DNA of 64,000 nucleotides from DASPKT01 sp035626475. GTDB taxonomy: Bacteria; Pseudomonadota; Alphaproteobacteria; Azospirillales; Azospirillaceae. Within the stretch, counting starts at the first letter, position 1. Every line of letters begins with the position of its first letter. The notes below the pieces were generated by a model that ran no database searches, had not been told where the DNA came from, and worked only from the letters and a program-made list of their open reading frames with translations. The stretch is from the NCBI GenBank assembly GCA_035626475.1, contig DASPNP010000026.1:1-64000 (forward strand), given 5' to 3'. Of the stretch, positions 16,552 through 25,208 are shown one piece after another. The translations under genes and the position numbers were made by a program.

Positions 16552-17036
16552 TGACCCGCAAGAAGCGCCGCCTCTACATGCTGGTGCTGGCCCTGCTGGG
16601 CCTGGGCACCGCCACCGCCCTGACCATGACGGCGTTCGAGGAGAACATCGTCTTCTTCTACAGCCCCTCCGACCTGCAGGTGAAACCGCCGGGCGAGCGC
16701 AACGTGCGCATCGGCGGGCTGGTGGAGGAGGGCAGCGTCACGAAGGCCCCCGAGGGCATGACCGTCACCTTCCGCGTCACCGACATGGCGCAGAGCGTGC
16801 CCGTCACCTACACCGGCATCGTGCCCGACCTGTTCCGCGAGGGGCAGGGCGTGATCGCCGAGGGCAAGCTGGGGGCCGACGGCGTCTTCGTCGCCCGCGA
16901 GCTGCTGGCCCGCCACGACGAGAACTACATGCCGCCCGAGGTGGCCGACGCGCTGAAGCGCTCCGGCCAGTTCAAGCCGGAGGTGCCGGGCCGCGCGGTC
17001 TACGACACCACCGCGCCGGCGACCAAGACCAACTGA
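16551..17036 (+). CDS. ccmE: Cytochrome c maturation haem chaperone CcmE
   Basis: A 161-residue periplasmic haem chaperone anchored by an N-terminal helix (about residues 8-27). It binds haem covalently through a histidine and passes it to CcmF. That residue is His122 in ARHDENYMPPEV, with the neighbouring Tyr126 also conserved. NVRIGGLVEEGSV and FREGQGVIAEGKL mark the OB-fold barrel. The start overlaps the ccmD stop (TGATG), so the two are coupled. Confidence 0.95.
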   Translation: MTRKKRRLYMLVLALLGLGTATALTMTAFEENIVFFYSPSDLQVKPPGERNVRIGGLVEEGSVTKAPEGMTVTFRVTDMAQSVPVTYTGIVPDLFREGQGVIAEGKLGADGVFVARELLARHDENYMPPEVADALKRSGQFKPEVPGRAVYDTTAPATKTN

Positions 17037-17098
17037 GCCAAGATGCGCCGTGAGCCGGCGGGCCGCGCGAGCGGCCGGAGCAGAGGACAGGACCGAAC

Positions 17099-19099
17099 GT
17101 GATTCCCGAGATCGGCCATTACGCCCTGGTGCTGGCGCTGCTGCTGGCCATCGTGCAGTCGGTGTTCCCCCTGATCGGCGCCGCGCGCCGCGATCCGGCC
17201 TGGATGGGACTGGCGGCGCCGGCGGCGCACGGCCAGCTCCTGATGGTGACCGTGGCCTTCGCGGCCCTGACCCAGGCCTACGTCACCTCCGACTTCAGCG
17301 TGCTGAACGTCGTGCAGAACAGCCACTCCGACAAGCCGATGCTCTACAAGATCAGCGGCGTGTGGGGAAACCACGAGGGATCGCTGGTCCTGTGGGTGCT
17401 GATGCTGGCGCTGTTCGGCTCGGCCGTCGCCGCCTTCGGCTCCAACCTGCCGCCGACGCTGAAGGCCCGCGTGCTGGCGGTGCAGGGCATGATCGGCGTG
17501 GGCTTCCTCGCCTTCATGCTGGGCACCAGCAACCCCTTCATCCGCGTCGATCCGGCGCCGCTGAACGGGCAGGATTTGAACCCGCTGCTGCAGGACCCCG
17601 GCCTCGCCTTCCACCCGCCCTTCCTCTACCTGGGCTATGTCGGCTTCTCCATGGCCTTCTCCTTCGCCGCCGCGGCGCTGATCGAGGGCAAGGTGGACCC
17701 GGCCTGGGCGCGCTGGGTGCGGCCCTGGACCCTGATCGCCTGGTCGTCGCTGACGCTCGGCATCGCGATGGGCAGCTGGTGGGCCTATTACGAGCTGGGC
17801 TGGGGCGGCTGGTGGTTCTGGGACCCGGTCGAGAACGCCAGCTTCATGCCCTGGCTGGCCGGCACAGCGCTGCTGCACTCCGCCATCGTGGTGGAGAAGC
17901 GGGACGCGCTGAAGACCTGGACCATCCTGCTGGCGATCATCACCTTCTCGCTGTCGCTGATGGGCACCTTCCTGGTGCGCTCGGGCATCCTGACCTCGGT
18001 CCACGCCTTCGCGGTGGACCCGGAGCGCGGCGTCTTCATCCTGGCGCTGCTGGTCATCGCCACGGGCGGCGGCTTCCTGCTCTACGCCGTGCGCGCCCCG
18101 TCGCTGAAGATCGGCGGCATCTTCGCCCCCGTCAGCCGCGAGGGCGCGCTGGTCTTCAACAACCTGCTGCTCTCCACCGCCTGCGCCACCGTCTTCATCG
18201 GCACGCTGTACCCGCTGTTCCTGGACGCGGTCGGCGGCGGCAAGGTGTCGGTCGGCCCGCCCTTCTACAACGCCACCTTCGTGCCCCTCATGGTGCCGCT
18301 GGTCGCCGCCATGGCGGTGGGGCCGCTGCTGGCCTGGAAGCGGGCGGACCTGGCCGGCGCGCTCGGCCGCATGTGGGTGGCGATCCTGGTGACGGCCGTG
18401 GCCGTGCTCTGGTCGCTGTGGGTGCACGGCTTCAAGCCCGTCATGGCGATCATCGGCATCGCCATGGCCGCCTGGGCCTTCATGGGCGCCTGGGTGGAGC
18501 TGGCGGAGCGGGTGCGCCTGTTCCGCATCCCGCTGGCGGAGAGCTGGACCCGTCTGGTGAACCTGCCGCGCTCCGCCTGGGGCACGGCGCTCAGCCATGC
18601 CGGCATGGGCATCGCCATCGCCGGCATGGTCGGCACCTCGGCCTGGAAGACCGAATCGATCCAGGTCATGGCCATCGGCGACACCGTATCCATGTCCGGC
18701 TACGAGTTCCGCCTGGACAAGGTGGAGCAGCTGCGGATCGAGAACTACGTCTCGCAGTTCGCCACCATGACCGTGCTGAAGGATGGCGAAATCATCGCCA
18801 CGCTGAACCCGGAGCAGCGCTTCTACCCCGTCGCCAAGCAGGGCACGACCGAGGCGGCGATCCACACGACGTTCATCTCCGACCTCTATGCCGTCGTGGC
18901 CGAGCCGACGCCGGACGGGCGCGGCTGGACCACCCGCCTCTACTACCATCCGCTGGTGCCGTGGATCTGGTTCGGCTCCATCGTCATGGTGCTGGGCGGC
19001 ATGGTGAGCCTGGCCGACCGGCGGCTGCGCATCGGCGTGCCGGAGCGCCGCCGCGCACCCCCTGCCGCCGGGGCCGCCGGCGCCCAGCCCGCCGAATGA
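17099..19099 (+). CDS. ccmF: Haem lyase CcmF
   Basis: A 666-residue multi-span membrane protein that ligates haem from CcmE to the apocytochrome CXXCH motif, with CcmH and CcmI. The WWD domain GGWWFWDPVENASFMPW is at about residues 237-253, and histidines that bind haem are in conserved loops (for example WGNHEGSL and PPFLYLGYVGF context). The long periplasmic domain near the end is present (RIENYVSQFATMTVLKDG). The start is GTG at 17099 after a GAGCAGAGGACAGGA leader. Length is normal. Confidence 0.96.
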   Translation: MIPEIGHYALVLALLLAIVQSVFPLIGAARRDPAWMGLAAPAAHGQLLMVTVAFAALTQAYVTSDFSVLNVVQNSHSDKPMLYKISGVWGNHEGSLVLWVLMLALFGSAVAAFGSNLPPTLKARVLAVQGMIGVGFLAFMLGTSNPFIRVDPAPLNGQDLNPLLQDPGLAFHPPFLYLGYVGFSMAFSFAAAALIEGKVDPAWARWVRPWTLIAWSSLTLGIAMGSWWAYYELGWGGWWFWDPVENASFMPWLAGTALLHSAIVVEKRDALKTWTILLAIITFSLSLMGTFLVRSGILTSVHAFAVDPERGVFILALLVIATGGGFLLYAVRAPSLKIGGIFAPVSREGALVFNNLLLSTACATVFIGTLYPLFLDAVGGGKVSVGPPFYNATFVPLMVPLVAAMAVGPLLAWKRADLAGALGRMWVAILVTAVAVLWSLWVHGFKPVMAIIGIAMAAWAFMGAWVELAERVRLFRIPLAESWTRLVNLPRSAWGTALSHAGMGIAIAGMVGTSAWKTESIQVMAIGDTVSMSGYEFRLDKVEQLRIENYVSQFATMTVLKDGEIIATLNPEQRFYPVAKQGTTEAAIHTTFISDLYAVVAEPTPDGRGWTTRLYYHPLVPWIWFGSIVMVLGGMVSLADRRLRIGVPERRRAPPAAGAAGAQPAE

Positions 19100-19135
19100 T
19101 CTGAGCCGCCGGAAGAAGCGGAGAAAGACCCCGAC

Positions 19136-19678
19136 ATGAGCCGCCTGCTCTTCATCCTCCCGCTCGTCCTGTTCGTCGTCCTGGCAGGCTATTTCGGCGT
19201 GCGGCTGCGCCAGGTCGGGGACACCCCGCCCAACATCCTGCCCTCCGCCATGATCGACAAGCCGGCGCCGGCCTTCGACCTGGCGCCGCTGAAGGAGGGC
19301 AAGCCGGGGCTGAAGACCGCCGACCTGCAGGGCAAGGGCCCGCACCTGGTGAACGTCTTCGCCAGCTGGTGCGGCCCCTGCCGGGTCGAGCACCCGCTGC
19401 TGATGCGGCTGGCCGCCGAGGGCGTGCCGCTGGTCGGCATCAACTACAAGGACAAGCCGCAGGACGCGACGGCCTGGCTGGAGAAGCTGGGCGACCCGTT
19501 CTCGGCCATCGGCGTCGACCCTACCGGCCGCACCGCTATCGACTGGGGCGTCTATGGCGTGCCCGAGACCTATGTCGTCGACGGCGAGGGCCGCATCCGC
19601 TACCGCCATGTGGGCCCGATCATGCCGCATGACCTCGAGGAGAAGATCATGCCCCTGCTGAGGAGCCTGCGCGGATGA
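19136..19678 (+). CDS. ccmG: Thiol:disulfide interchange protein CcmG/DsbE
   Basis: A 180-residue periplasmic thioredoxin-like protein held by an N-terminal helix (about residues 3-21). It keeps the apocytochrome cysteines reduced for haem attachment. The active site ASWCGPCR has Cys79 and Cys82, and the cis-proline loop is in GVYGVPETYVVDGEGRIRYR. It lies 36 bp after ccmF and overlaps ccmH by 4 bp. Confidence 0.95.
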   Translation: MSRLLFILPLVLFVVLAGYFGVRLRQVGDTPPNILPSAMIDKPAPAFDLAPLKEGKPGLKTADLQGKGPHLVNVFASWCGPCRVEHPLLMRLAAEGVPLVGINYKDKPQDATAWLEKLGDPFSAIGVDPTGRTAIDWGVYGVPETYVVDGEGRIRYRHVGPIMPHDLEEKIMPLLRSLRG

Positions 19679-20184
19679 GCAAGCGTCTCGCCACCGCCGC
19701 CCTGCTGGCGGCCCTGCTGTCGGGCCCCGCGCTCGCCGTGCAGCCGGAGGAGATACTGCCGGACCCGGCCATGGAAGCCCGCGCCCGCGAGATCAGCAAG
19801 GATCTGCGCTGCCTGGTCTGCCAGAACCAGTCGATCGACGACAGCAACGCCGGCCTCGCCAAGGACCTGCGGGTGCTGGTGCGCGAGCGGCTGGTCGCCG
19901 GCGACAGCAACGACCAGGTGATCGAGTTCGTCACCGCGCGCTACGGCGACTATGTCCTGCTGGATCCGCCGGTGAAGCCCGCCACCTACGGCCTGTGGTT
20001 CGGGCCGGCGGCGGTGCTGCTGGTGGCCGGGGCGGGCGTCGCGATGTATCTGCGCAACCGCCGCCGCGAGGCCGACGACCCGCGCTTCGCCGCCGCCGGC
20101 CTGACCGCCGACGAGACGGCGCGGCTGCGGGAGCTGATGCGCGACGAGGCCGGGGCTCCGGCCGACAAGGGCAAGGGAGCCTGA
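19675..20184 (+). CDS. ccmH: Cytochrome c maturation protein CcmH (CcmL-type)
   Basis: A 169-residue CcmH of the short, CcmL-type form. The signal peptide ends around ALA-V (residues 20-22). The thiol motif LRCLVCQNQSIDDSNA has Cys46 and Cys49, which exchange with the apocytochrome cysteines. Near the C-terminus a transmembrane helix (LWFGPAAVLLVAGAGVAMYL) anchors it. The separate ccmI gene follows after 4 bp, so the fused CcmH form of enteric bacteria is split here. Confidence 0.95.
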   Translation: MSKRLATAALLAALLSGPALAVQPEEILPDPAMEARAREISKDLRCLVCQNQSIDDSNAGLAKDLRVLVRERLVAGDSNDQVIEFVTARYGDYVLLDPPVKPATYGLWFGPAAVLLVAGAGVAMYLRNRRREADDPRFAAAGLTADETARLRELMRDEAGAPADKGKGA

Positions 20185-20188
20185 TTTC

Positions 20189-21868
20189 ATGCTGTTCTGG
20201 ATCGCCGCCGCGGTGATGACGCTCGGCACCGTCGCCGCCCTGGTGTGGCCGCTGCTCCGCCCCGCCGCGGGCGCCGCCGACCGGGCCGAGATGGCCATGC
20301 GCGTCTACAAGGACCAGGTGGCGGAGATCGAGCGCGACCTCGCCCGCGGGCTGATCGACGCCGACCAGGCCGCCGCCAGCCGCACCGAGATCGGCCGCCG
20401 CCTGCTCGCCGCCGCCGAGGAGGCGCGCCGGGCCGACAAGCGCATCGGCGGCTTCCGCCGCAGCCCGGTCGTGGCCGGCGCGCTGGCGCTGTGCGTGCCG
20501 CTGGGCGCGCTGGCGCTCTACCTGCCGCTGGGCCGCCCGGAGCTGCCGGCCCAGCCCTTCGCCTCGCGCACCGACAAGCCCGACGACAGCGACCATGCGC
20601 TGACCATGGTCGCCTCGCTGGAGCAGAAGCTGCAGCGCAACCCGGAGGACCGGGAGGGCTGGCGCCTGCTGGCCGGCAGCTACATGCAGATGGGCCGCCC
20701 GGCCGACGCCGCCGAGGCCTACCGCCGCGCCATGGCCCTCTCGCCCGACGATCCCAACCTGCCCGGCGCCTTCGCCGAGGCGCTGACCATGGCCGAGGAC
20801 GGCATGGTGAACCCCGAGGCGCGGCAGTCCTTCGAGCGGGTGCTGGCCATCAGGCCGGAGGACCCGCGCGCCCGCTTCTATCTCGGCCTCGCCGACCTGC
20901 AGGCCGGCCAGCCCAAGCTGGCGGTGGAGCGCTGGGCCGCCCTGATGAAGGACAGCCCGGCCGACGCGCCCTGGGTCGGGCCGCTGCGCGAGCAGATGAC
21001 GGACGCGGCCAAGCAGGCGGGCCTCGACCCGGCCAAGGTCATCCCGCAGCCGGCCGCCGCGGCCCAGGTCGCCGAGGCAGCGCCGGCCGCTTCCCCCGCC
21101 GCCGGCCCCTCCTCGGAGGACATGGCCGCCGCGGCGCAGATGGCGCCGGAGGAGCGCCAGCAGATGATCCGCGGCATGGTCGACGGCCTCGCCGCCCGGC
21201 TGAAGGACAATCCCAACGACCCCGAGGGCTGGCAGCGTCTGGCCCGCGCCTACGGCGTGCTGGGCGAGTCCGCCAAGGCCGAGGAGGCGCAGCGCAATGC
21301 CGCCAAATACGCCGCCCAGGCCGCCTCCACGCAGTCCGGTCCGCCGCCGGCGAACGCCACGGGCGCCGCTCCCGCCGGCAATCCGCCGCCCCTGAGCAAG
21401 GAGCAGATGGAAGCCGCCGAGGCCATGTCTCCGGACGAGCAGAAGGAGATGATCCGCGGCATGGTCGACCGTCTCGCGGCGAAGCTGCAGCAGAACCCGG
21501 GCGACACCGACGGCTGGCTGAAGCTCGCCAACGCCTGGGAAGTCATGGGCGACAAGTCGAAGGCGCTGGATGCGCTGAAGCGCGCCTCTGCCTCGGCGCC
21601 GCAGCGCACCGACGTGCAGCTGGCCTATGCCCGGGCGCTGGTCCCCGAGGACGGCACCCGCCCGCCACAGGCCTTCTTCGACGTGATGCGCGGCATCCTG
21701 AAGCGCGAGCCGGAGAACCCCCAGGCCCTCTGGTACCTGGGCCTGGAGGCCTCGGAGACCGGCCGCAAGACCGAGGCCAAGGCGATGTGGACCAAGCTCC
21801 TGGCCCAGCTGCCCCCCGACTCCGCCGACCGCAAGGATCTGCAGGGCCGCATCGACGCGCTGCGGTGA
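20189..21868 (+). CDS. ccmI: Apocytochrome c chaperone CcmI, enlarged TPR region
   Basis: A 559-residue CcmI. Two N-terminal transmembrane helices flank a cytoplasmic loop that begins MRVYKDQVAEIERDLARGLI, the family signature. TPR-type repeats fill the periplasmic part, first at about residues 139-180 (LEQKLQRNPEDREGWRLLAG). The protein holds apocytochrome c and presents it to CcmF-CcmH. Most CcmI proteins are near 370-450 residues; this one is longer because a PEERQQMIRGMVDGLA unit near residue 317 is repeated near 412 (PDEQKEMIRGMVDRLA), each followed by a TPR. Confidence 0.92.
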   Translation: MLFWIAAAVMTLGTVAALVWPLLRPAAGAADRAEMAMRVYKDQVAEIERDLARGLIDADQAAASRTEIGRRLLAAAEEARRADKRIGGFRRSPVVAGALALCVPLGALALYLPLGRPELPAQPFASRTDKPDDSDHALTMVASLEQKLQRNPEDREGWRLLAGSYMQMGRPADAAEAYRRAMALSPDDPNLPGAFAEALTMAEDGMVNPEARQSFERVLAIRPEDPRARFYLGLADLQAGQPKLAVERWAALMKDSPADAPWVGPLREQMTDAAKQAGLDPAKVIPQPAAAAQVAEAAPAASPAAGPSSEDMAAAAQMAPEERQQMIRGMVDGLAARLKDNPNDPEGWQRLARAYGVLGESAKAEEAQRNAAKYAAQAASTQSGPPPANATGAAPAGNPPPLSKEQMEAAEAMSPDEQKEMIRGMVDRLAAKLQQNPGDTDGWLKLANAWEVMGDKSKALDALKRASASAPQRTDVQLAYARALVPEDGTRPPQAFFDVMRGILKREPENPQALWYLGLEASETGRKTEAKAMWTKLLAQLPPDSADRKDLQGRIDALR

Positions 21869-21871
21869 AAT

Positions 21872-22066
21872 CTCCCTCTCCCCGTGCGGGAGAGGGAGGG
21901 ACCCGCGCGAAGCGTAGGAGGGTGAGGGGTCGGCAGCCGCAGGCTGACGTACTCACCGCTTATCGGAAACTCTCCTGTCGAGAAGGCCCAGCTTCGCTGG
22001 TCCACCCCTCATCCTCCCCAAGCCAAGGCTTGGGGCCCCATCCTTCTCCCGCAAGGGGAGAAGGAT
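21872..22066. repeat. Composite palindromic element, family E (about 195 bp)
   Basis: Three hairpins lie in the gap between the convergent ccmI and the next gene. Hairpin 1 is at 21872-21898 (CTCCCTCTCCC stem, 11 bp). Hairpin 2 is at 22016-22035 (CCCCAAGCC stem, 9 bp). Hairpin 3 is at 22040-22066 (ATCCTTCTCCC stem, 11 bp). Hairpins 1 and 3 look like related, inverted end sequences. Only one copy is in the window, so its mobility is inferred from its form. Confidence 0.65.
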
Positions 22067-22071
22067 GAAGA

Positions 22072-22353
22072 TCAATGGTCCCGCCGCACCAGCTTGAAGA
22101 AGCGGCTCTCCTTGCCGTCGATCCTGTCCTGGTAGAGGAAGGCCAGCTTCCGCTCGTCGAAGGTCTTGAAGAAGCGGTCCCAGTCGATCTCCTCGAGATT
22201 GTCCTCCCGCTCGCCGAAGTCGATGCGCAACAGGCCGCCGTCATCCTCGTCCGGGGTGCCCTTCACCGCCGCCGGCCGGCCGCCGCGCGATTCCGCCCAT
22301 TTGCGGATCTCTTCATGATCGGTGGTGGTGTGGGAGTCCGATCCGCGCGCCAT
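22072..22353 (-). CDS. Small conserved hypothetical protein
   Basis: A 93-residue, charged, soluble protein: an N-terminal DHEEIRKWAESRGGRPAAVKG stretch, an acidic middle (DEDDGG), and RIDFGEREDNLEEIDWDRFF followed by LAFLYQD near the end. Similar sequences are widespread in bacteria as hypothetical proteins, as far as I recall, but no function is known to me. There is no signal peptide. It is on the opposite strand to ccmI, with the composite repeat between the two stops. Confidence 0.75.
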   Translation of the reverse strand: MARGSDSHTTTDHEEIRKWAESRGGRPAAVKGTPDEDDGGLLRIDFGEREDNLEEIDWDRFFKTFDERKLAFLYQDRIDGKESRFFKLVRRDH

Positions 22354-22413
22354 GGTGTTTCTCCGCCAGGTGAAAAGAGCGGACTCAACCGGGCGCGCGG
22401 ACGGCGGTTCCCC

Positions 22414-22890
22414 TTACTTGGCGGGCGGCTTGCGCGAGGAGGAGTGGTGCTGGAGGATCTTCCAGTCGGCGCCCTCCTTGCGCAGCAGGACGGTCGCCAC
22501 GCCCAGCCGGTCGATGGCCTCGCCCGGCTTCTCCTTCAGCACGATCCGGTACTTGTAGACCTCGTGCGCCACGGCCAGCGGTCCCTCGAAGCGCACCTCG
22601 GCCTTGTAGTCGGAGAAGTCGAAGCGGCTGAACTCCGCCAGCTCCGGGCGCAGATGGTGCTCGACATAGTGCGGGTAGCTGCCCTCGTCGCCGCCCTGCT
22701 CGAAGACACGCGCGTCCTTGGCGAACAGGCGCTCGGTGCCGGCCAAATCCAGCTTCTGCACCGCGGCCTGGTAGGACTGCAGCACCTGGCGGACCGCCGC
22801 CTCGTCCTTGGCGTCGGCGGCGAGCGCGCCGGTCGCGGAGATGAGGAGGGCGGCGCCGGCCGCGAGGGCCGGAAGGCGGGAGAGACGCAT
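22414..22890 (-). CDS. Periplasmic NTF2-like (SnoaL/DUF4440-type) protein
   Basis: A 158-residue protein with a signal peptide (LPALAAGAALLISATGALA, cleavage near residue 25). The mature part has the cone-shaped NTF2-like pattern: a helix with VRQVLQSYQAAVQKLDLAGTE, then FAKDARVFEQGGDEGSYPHY and a beta-sheet ending WKILQHHSSS. These proteins bind small ligands or act as isomerase-like domains; no active site can be assigned. It shares direction with the next periplasmic gene, 42 bp away, so the two probably form one unit. Confidence 0.78.
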   Translation of the reverse strand: MRLSRLPALAAGAALLISATGALAADAKDEAAVRQVLQSYQAAVQKLDLAGTERLFAKDARVFEQGGDEGSYPHYVEHHLRPELAEFSRFDFSDYKAEVRFEGPLAVAHEVYKYRIVLKEKPGEAIDRLGVATVLLRKEGADWKILQHHSSSRKPPAK

Positions 22891-22932
22891 GCTGGGTGTT
22901 TCCTCGGATTGTTCTTCGTTGAGAGGCGGAAT

Positions 22933-23331
22933 TCAGTGACCGGCGTGCCCGGCCTTGACCTCGTAGCGGGCCTGGACGGGACCCTTGCCCGCCAGGGTGA
23001 CGCTGGTCACGATCTTGGTGCCGGCCTTGGCGGTGAAGCCGCCGCTGCCGGTCAGCGTATTGCCGCCGGCCGGCTTCAACTCCACGCGTTCCGTCCTGCC
23101 CTCGGCCAGCACGGTCGCGAAGCCGGTGGCGCCGTCGGTCGGGATGGGGGCGTCCTCGTCGGTGTAGAGGAACACCCGCATCTCGCCGTCCTTCACCACC
23201 ACCTCCTGGTGATAGGGGCCGGCATGGGTCTGCATGCCGCCATTGGGGCCGACCGGCGGCGCATGGGCCAGGGCGGCGGCGGGCAGGACGGCCAGGGTGG
23301 CGGCGAGGAGAAGGCGGCGAAGGGGCTTCAT
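22933..23331 (-). CDS. Periplasmic small beta-rich protein with PNGG motif
   Basis: A 132-residue protein with a signal peptide (LLLAATLAVLPAAALA, cut near AHA). The mature N-terminus HAPPVGPNGGMQTHAGPYH resembles the HGPNGG...GPYH start seen in periplasmic proteins and adaptor domains linked to metal handling. The rest is short strands, and the protein ends in GHAGH. Metal binding through these histidines is a guess. It lies directly upstream of the NTF2-like gene. Confidence 0.7.
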   Translation of the reverse strand: MKPLRRLLLAATLAVLPAAALAHAPPVGPNGGMQTHAGPYHQEVVVKDGEMRVFLYTDEDAPIPTDGATGFATVLAEGRTERVELKPAGGNTLTGSGGFTAKAGTKIVTSVTLAGKGPVQARYEVKAGHAGH

Positions 23332-23423
23332 GGGGTGCTCGGCGGCTCTGTCGGGAGAGGTTTCCCTAATCTAGGGATGTCCGGCCCGCGCGGCAACGCG
23401 CATGTCCTTGACGGGATTGGCCT

Positions 23424-25064
23424 TCAGGCGCCGCCGGCCTGGACCACCCGGTCGCGGCCGTCGCGCTTGGCCTGGTACAGGGCCGCGTCGGCGCGGGCCA
23501 CCAGCTGGTGCAGCGGCTCGTCCGTCTTGCGCCATTCGGCGACGCCGGCGCTGGCGGTCAGCTGGATGAGGGTGCCCTCATGCTCGATCGGCCGGCTGCG
23601 GATCATGCCGACGATGCGCTCGGCCACCTGCAGGGCGCCGTCCAGCGGCGTCTCCGGCAGCAGCACCATCAGCTCCTCGCCGCCGTAGCGGGCCAGCCTG
23701 TCGGTGGTGCGCAGCGCCGCGGCCGCCCGCTCCGCCGCCACCCGGATGGCGGTGTCGCCGGCGGCGTGGCCGTGGGTGTCGTTGATGGACTTGAAGCGGT
23801 CCAGATCGATCAGCACCACGCTGAAGGCGTTGCCGTAGCGGTTGGAGCGGTCGCGCTCCTCGCTCATCAGGGTCTCGATGTGGCGGCGGTTCAGCATGCC
23901 GGTCAGCGGGTCCAGCGTCGCCAGCCGCTCCAGCCGGAAATTGGCCTCCTGCAGCGCCCGGGTGCGCTCGGCGACGCGCGCCTCCAGCGTCTCGTTCAGG
24001 GCCTGCAGCTCGGCGTTGGCGCGCTTCAGACGGTGGTACAGCACGGCGTTGCCGAAGCTGGCGGCGATCTTGGCGCCCAGCACCTCCAGCAGGTGGCGCT
24101 CCGTCTCGGTCAGGGGCTGCCCGCCCTGGACCAGCACCGCCACCTCGTGCCCGTCGGAGACCGGCACATGCAGGGCGCAGGTCGCCTCCTCGAAGACCGA
24201 CCGGCGGCAGGCGAAGGCCTCGGCCAGCGCGACCCGGCCCGCCTCGTCCGGCGGTTCGGCCCCGGCGAGCGTGGTGTAGACCCCCGGCCCGTCGCCCGGC
24301 TGGCGCTGGGCGCAGAGCCGCGCCGCGCCCGGCCGCTCCAGCAGCGTGTCGACATTGGCAAGGATGCCGGCCGCCAGCTGGGCCGGCGACGTGTCCTCGG
24401 TCAGCCGCACCGTGCAGTCGACGATGCGCTGCAGCCCGCGCCGGTGCGCCTCCAGCTCGACGATGTCGCCATAGCCGCGCAGGGCCGAGACCACCGTGGT
24501 GAAGAGCTTCTCGGAGCTGAGCTCCGTCTTCTCCTTGTAGTCGTTGATGTCGTATCCGACGATCACCTGCCGCGCCGGCGCGCTGCCGCTCTGGCCGGTG
24601 CGCAGCACGATGCGGGTGCGGCGGTTGCCGAGATCCTCGCGCAACGCGCGGGCGAAGCGCAGCCCGGCATCCTCCGTCTCCATCACCACGTCGAGCAGGA
24701 TCAGGGCGAGGTCGTCGATCGCCGCCGCGGCCTCCAGCGCCTGCGCCGCCGAATAGGCGTGGTGCATCGCCAGTCCGCGCCCGCGGAACCGGAAGCCGCC
24801 CAACGCGAAGGTGGTCACGACATGGACGGACTCGTCGTCGTCGACGATCAGCACGTTCCAGGGCCGGCCGCTCTCCACCTCGGGCGCGTCCGCCGGCTCG
24901 GCGGCGAAGAGTTCGTCCAACTCGTCCAAAGGGCCCCCCAACCCGGCCGTGTCCCCACACGCGGCGCGGCATTGTGGACCAGACCCGCCCTGGGGAGAAG
25001 CTTGAAGGTGCCGCCCTGTACGACCGGGTGGGGTGCTCCGGGGAGAGGCGCCATTCGGTCGCAC
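23424..25064 (-). CDS. Response regulator with DUF3369 and GGDEF diguanylate cyclase domains
   Basis: The predicted 546 residues hold a receiver domain (NVLIVDDDESVHVV, phosphoacceptor Asp in LILLDVVM), DUF3369 at about 240-370, a coiled coil (ANAELQALNETLEARVAERT) and a C-terminal GGDEF domain. The signature is RYGGEELMVLL at about 459-469, an active GG(D/E)EL form. An RxxD inhibitory site (RTTD, 452-455) sits five residues before it, so the cyclase making c-di-GMP should be feedback controlled. GTG 25064 opens the frame; the first 40 residues are low in complexity, and TTG at 24941 or 24929 may be the true start. No kinase gene is adjacent. Confidence 0.9.
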   Translation of the reverse strand: MRPNGASPRSTPPGRTGRHLQASPQGGSGPQCRAACGDTAGLGGPLDELDELFAAEPADAPEVESGRPWNVLIVDDDESVHVVTTFALGGFRFRGRGLAMHHAYSAAQALEAAAAIDDLALILLDVVMETEDAGLRFARALREDLGNRRTRIVLRTGQSGSAPARQVIVGYDINDYKEKTELSSEKLFTTVVSALRGYGDIVELEAHRRGLQRIVDCTVRLTEDTSPAQLAAGILANVDTLLERPGAARLCAQRQPGDGPGVYTTLAGAEPPDEAGRVALAEAFACRRSVFEEATCALHVPVSDGHEVAVLVQGGQPLTETERHLLEVLGAKIAASFGNAVLYHRLKRANAELQALNETLEARVAERTRALQEANFRLERLATLDPLTGMLNRRHIETLMSEERDRSNRYGNAFSVVLIDLDRFKSINDTHGHAAGDTAIRVAAERAAAALRTTDRLARYGGEELMVLLPETPLDGALQVAERIVGMIRSRPIEHEGTLIQLTASAGVAEWRKTDEPLHQLVARADAALYQAKRDGRDRVVQAGGA

Positions 25065-25208
25065 CGCGGGTGCCCGTAAACGCTTTGTAACGCTGGGTTT
25101 CAGTAAGTAAAAACCCTGGCCGCCGGGCCGGGGTCCGGCTTAGCTGGACCGTGGGCCCCCATGATCGCCAACCGGGGGCCGTCCGATTTCCGCCGCCGGA
25201 GCCCCGCC

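Noticed and set aside
17050..19104. A 684-codon frame in another phase over ccmF
   Set aside because: The product is Gly/Arg/Ala-rich and has no structure; it covers the same bases as ccmF.
17000..19630. An 876-codon minus-strand frame opposite ccmF and ccmG
   Set aside because: It is low in complexity and matches no family; ccmF and ccmG are clear on the plus strand.
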